Shown piece by piece: positions 7,094 through 7,764 of a stretch of DNA of 7,764 nt (the stretch's first letter is position 1; each line of letters opens with the position of its first letter). Origin of the DNA: Fidelibacterota bacterium REDSEA-S14_B6 (GTDB lineage Bacteria > Fidelibacterota > Marinisomatia > Marinisomatales > S15-B10); assembly GCA_001626655.1 (NCBI GenBank), contig LUOC01000102.1, forward strand, positions 1 to 7,764, in the 5' to 3' direction. Position numbers and translations under genes: made by a program. A model generated the notes under the pieces. It saw nothing but the letters and a program-made list of their open reading frames with translations, was not told where the DNA came from and did not search any database.

Positions 7094-7764
7094 GGATTGA
7101 TTCTCACCAGCATTTCTGGCATTATGATTCCGCCGAATATGACTGGATCGACGAATCGATGGCGCAGTTGAAGCGGGATTTCTTGCCGGCACAATTGGAG
7201 GGACTGCTGGAAGCGAATCGAGTGGATGGGTGTGTGGCAGTTCAAGCGAGACAGACGGAGGCCGAAACAGAATTTCTTCTAGCCCTTTCTGACGATCACG
7301 ATTTCATTAAAGGTGTGGTTGGGTGGGTTGATCTCTGCAGTCCGGACGTTTCTGATCGGTTGAATCACTTCAGCTCTCACGAGAAACTTTGTGGGATTCG
7401 GCATATTATGCAGGCGGAATCGAACGATAATTTCATGCTCCGCCACGATTTTCAACGTGGGATTGAAGTGCTGGCCAAGTTTGATCTGGCCTACGATATC
7501 TTGATCTTCCCGAAGCATCTCTCAGCGGCTTACGAACTGGCGGCGACTTTCCCGAACCACCGTTTTGTGATTGATCATGTTGCCAAGCCCGGGATCAAGG
7601 ATGGTCGAATCGACAGTTGGCGCGAAGGGATTGAGAGGGTGGCACAATTGCCGAACGTCCATTGCAAAGCGTCCGGGATGGTTACTGAGGCAGATTGGAG
7701 TGAATGGACGGCAGATGACTTTACGCCTTACTTGGATGTGGTTTTCTCATCTTTTGGTGTGGAG
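7090..7764 (+). CDS. L-fuconolactonase, amidohydrolase family (3' end outside window)
   Basis: The first 225 codons of an amidohydrolase (COG3618, TIM-barrel lactonase) that would open L-fucono-1,5-lactone to L-fuconate. The N-terminus reads (M)RIDSHQHFW, with the metal-type HxH motif at residues 6-8 immediately after the start. It is followed by 'VDGCVAVQARQTEAETEFLL', 'FIKGVVGWVDL', 'GIRHIMQ' (His105), 'YDILIFPKHL', 'IDHVAKPGIK' (His163) and 'CKASGMVTEADW'. All are typical of fuconolactonases. The frame is open to the last base and stops just short of the expected 'FGSDWP' motif with the catalytic Asp; the family is usually about 275-285 residues, so roughly 50-60 are missing at the edge. 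The TTG start overlaps the preceding stop as TTGA, with AGGAGG at 7074-7079 ten bases upstream. The gene belongs to an earlier pathway step than its neighbours. Confidence 0.92.
   Translation, partial: MRIDSHQHFWHYDSAEYDWIDESMAQLKRDFLPAQLEGLLEANRVDGCVAVQARQTEAETEFLLALSDDHDFIKGVVGWVDLCSPDVSDRLNHFSSHEKLCGIRHIMQAESNDNFMLRHDFQRGIEVLAKFDLAYDILIFPKHLSAAYELAATFPNHRFVIDHVAKPGIKDGRIDSWREGIERVAQLPNVHCKASGMVTEADWSEWTADDFTPYLDVVFSSFGVE

Noticed and set aside
1..7764. A previously undescribed biological system
   Set aside because: All genes belong to known families and fit the known L-fucose/L-fuconate dehydratase pathway plus sulfatases; only details such as the FAH deletion are unusual.

Overview
The window is one uninterrupted plus-strand gene run. 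It holds two sulfatases followed by genes for uptake and non-phosphorylative (dehydratase/aldolytic) breakdown of L-fucose. No gap between genes exceeds 22 bases and several genes overlap or abut, so it reads as the middle of a single operon whose promoter, terminator and outer genes lie outside the window. The gene set suggests a marine or sediment heterotroph that feeds on sulfated fucose-rich algal polysaccharide (fucoidan). Base composition is near 50% G+C and TTG starts are frequent. The proteins look like those of Verrucomicrobiota/Planctomycetota, Bacteroidota-like or candidate-phylum (Latescibacterota, Marinimicrobia) polysaccharide degraders, but I cannot assign a phylum from the sequence.

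Layout. Positions 1-476 are the C-terminal part of a first sulfatase. Positions 477-2438 are a second, complete, exported sulfatase with a C-terminal F5/8-type (discoidin-like) carbohydrate-binding domain. Positions 2461-3765 are a FucP-type sugar/proton symporter. Positions 3778-4209 are a FucU/RbsD mutarotase. Positions 4206-5540 are an L-fuconate dehydratase of the enolase superfamily. Positions 5559-6332 are a short-chain dehydrogenase, best read as 2-keto-3-deoxy-L-fuconate dehydrogenase. Positions 6332-7093 are a fumarylacetoacetate-hydrolase-family protein, the expected 2,4-diketo-3-deoxy-L-fuconate hydrolase. From 7090 to the window end is an L-fuconolactonase (amidohydrolase) that starts with TTG and is cut by the window edge.

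Working together: the sulfatases strip sulfate from fucoidan fragments outside the cytoplasm, FucP imports L-fucose, and FucU equilibrates its anomers. An L-fucose dehydrogenase (not in the window) would make L-fuconolactone, which the lactonase opens to L-fuconate. The dehydratase makes 2-keto-3-deoxy-L-fuconate, the SDR oxidises it to the 2,4-diketo acid, and the FAH-family enzyme should cleave that to pyruvate and lactate.

The most notable anomaly is in the last of these enzymes. The FAH-family protein appears to carry an in-frame internal deletion of about 35-38 residues around position 6700. The missing segment normally supplies the catalytic metal ligands, so the final step may be broken, altered or mis-assembled here. 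No wholly new system was found; the pathway is of known type.
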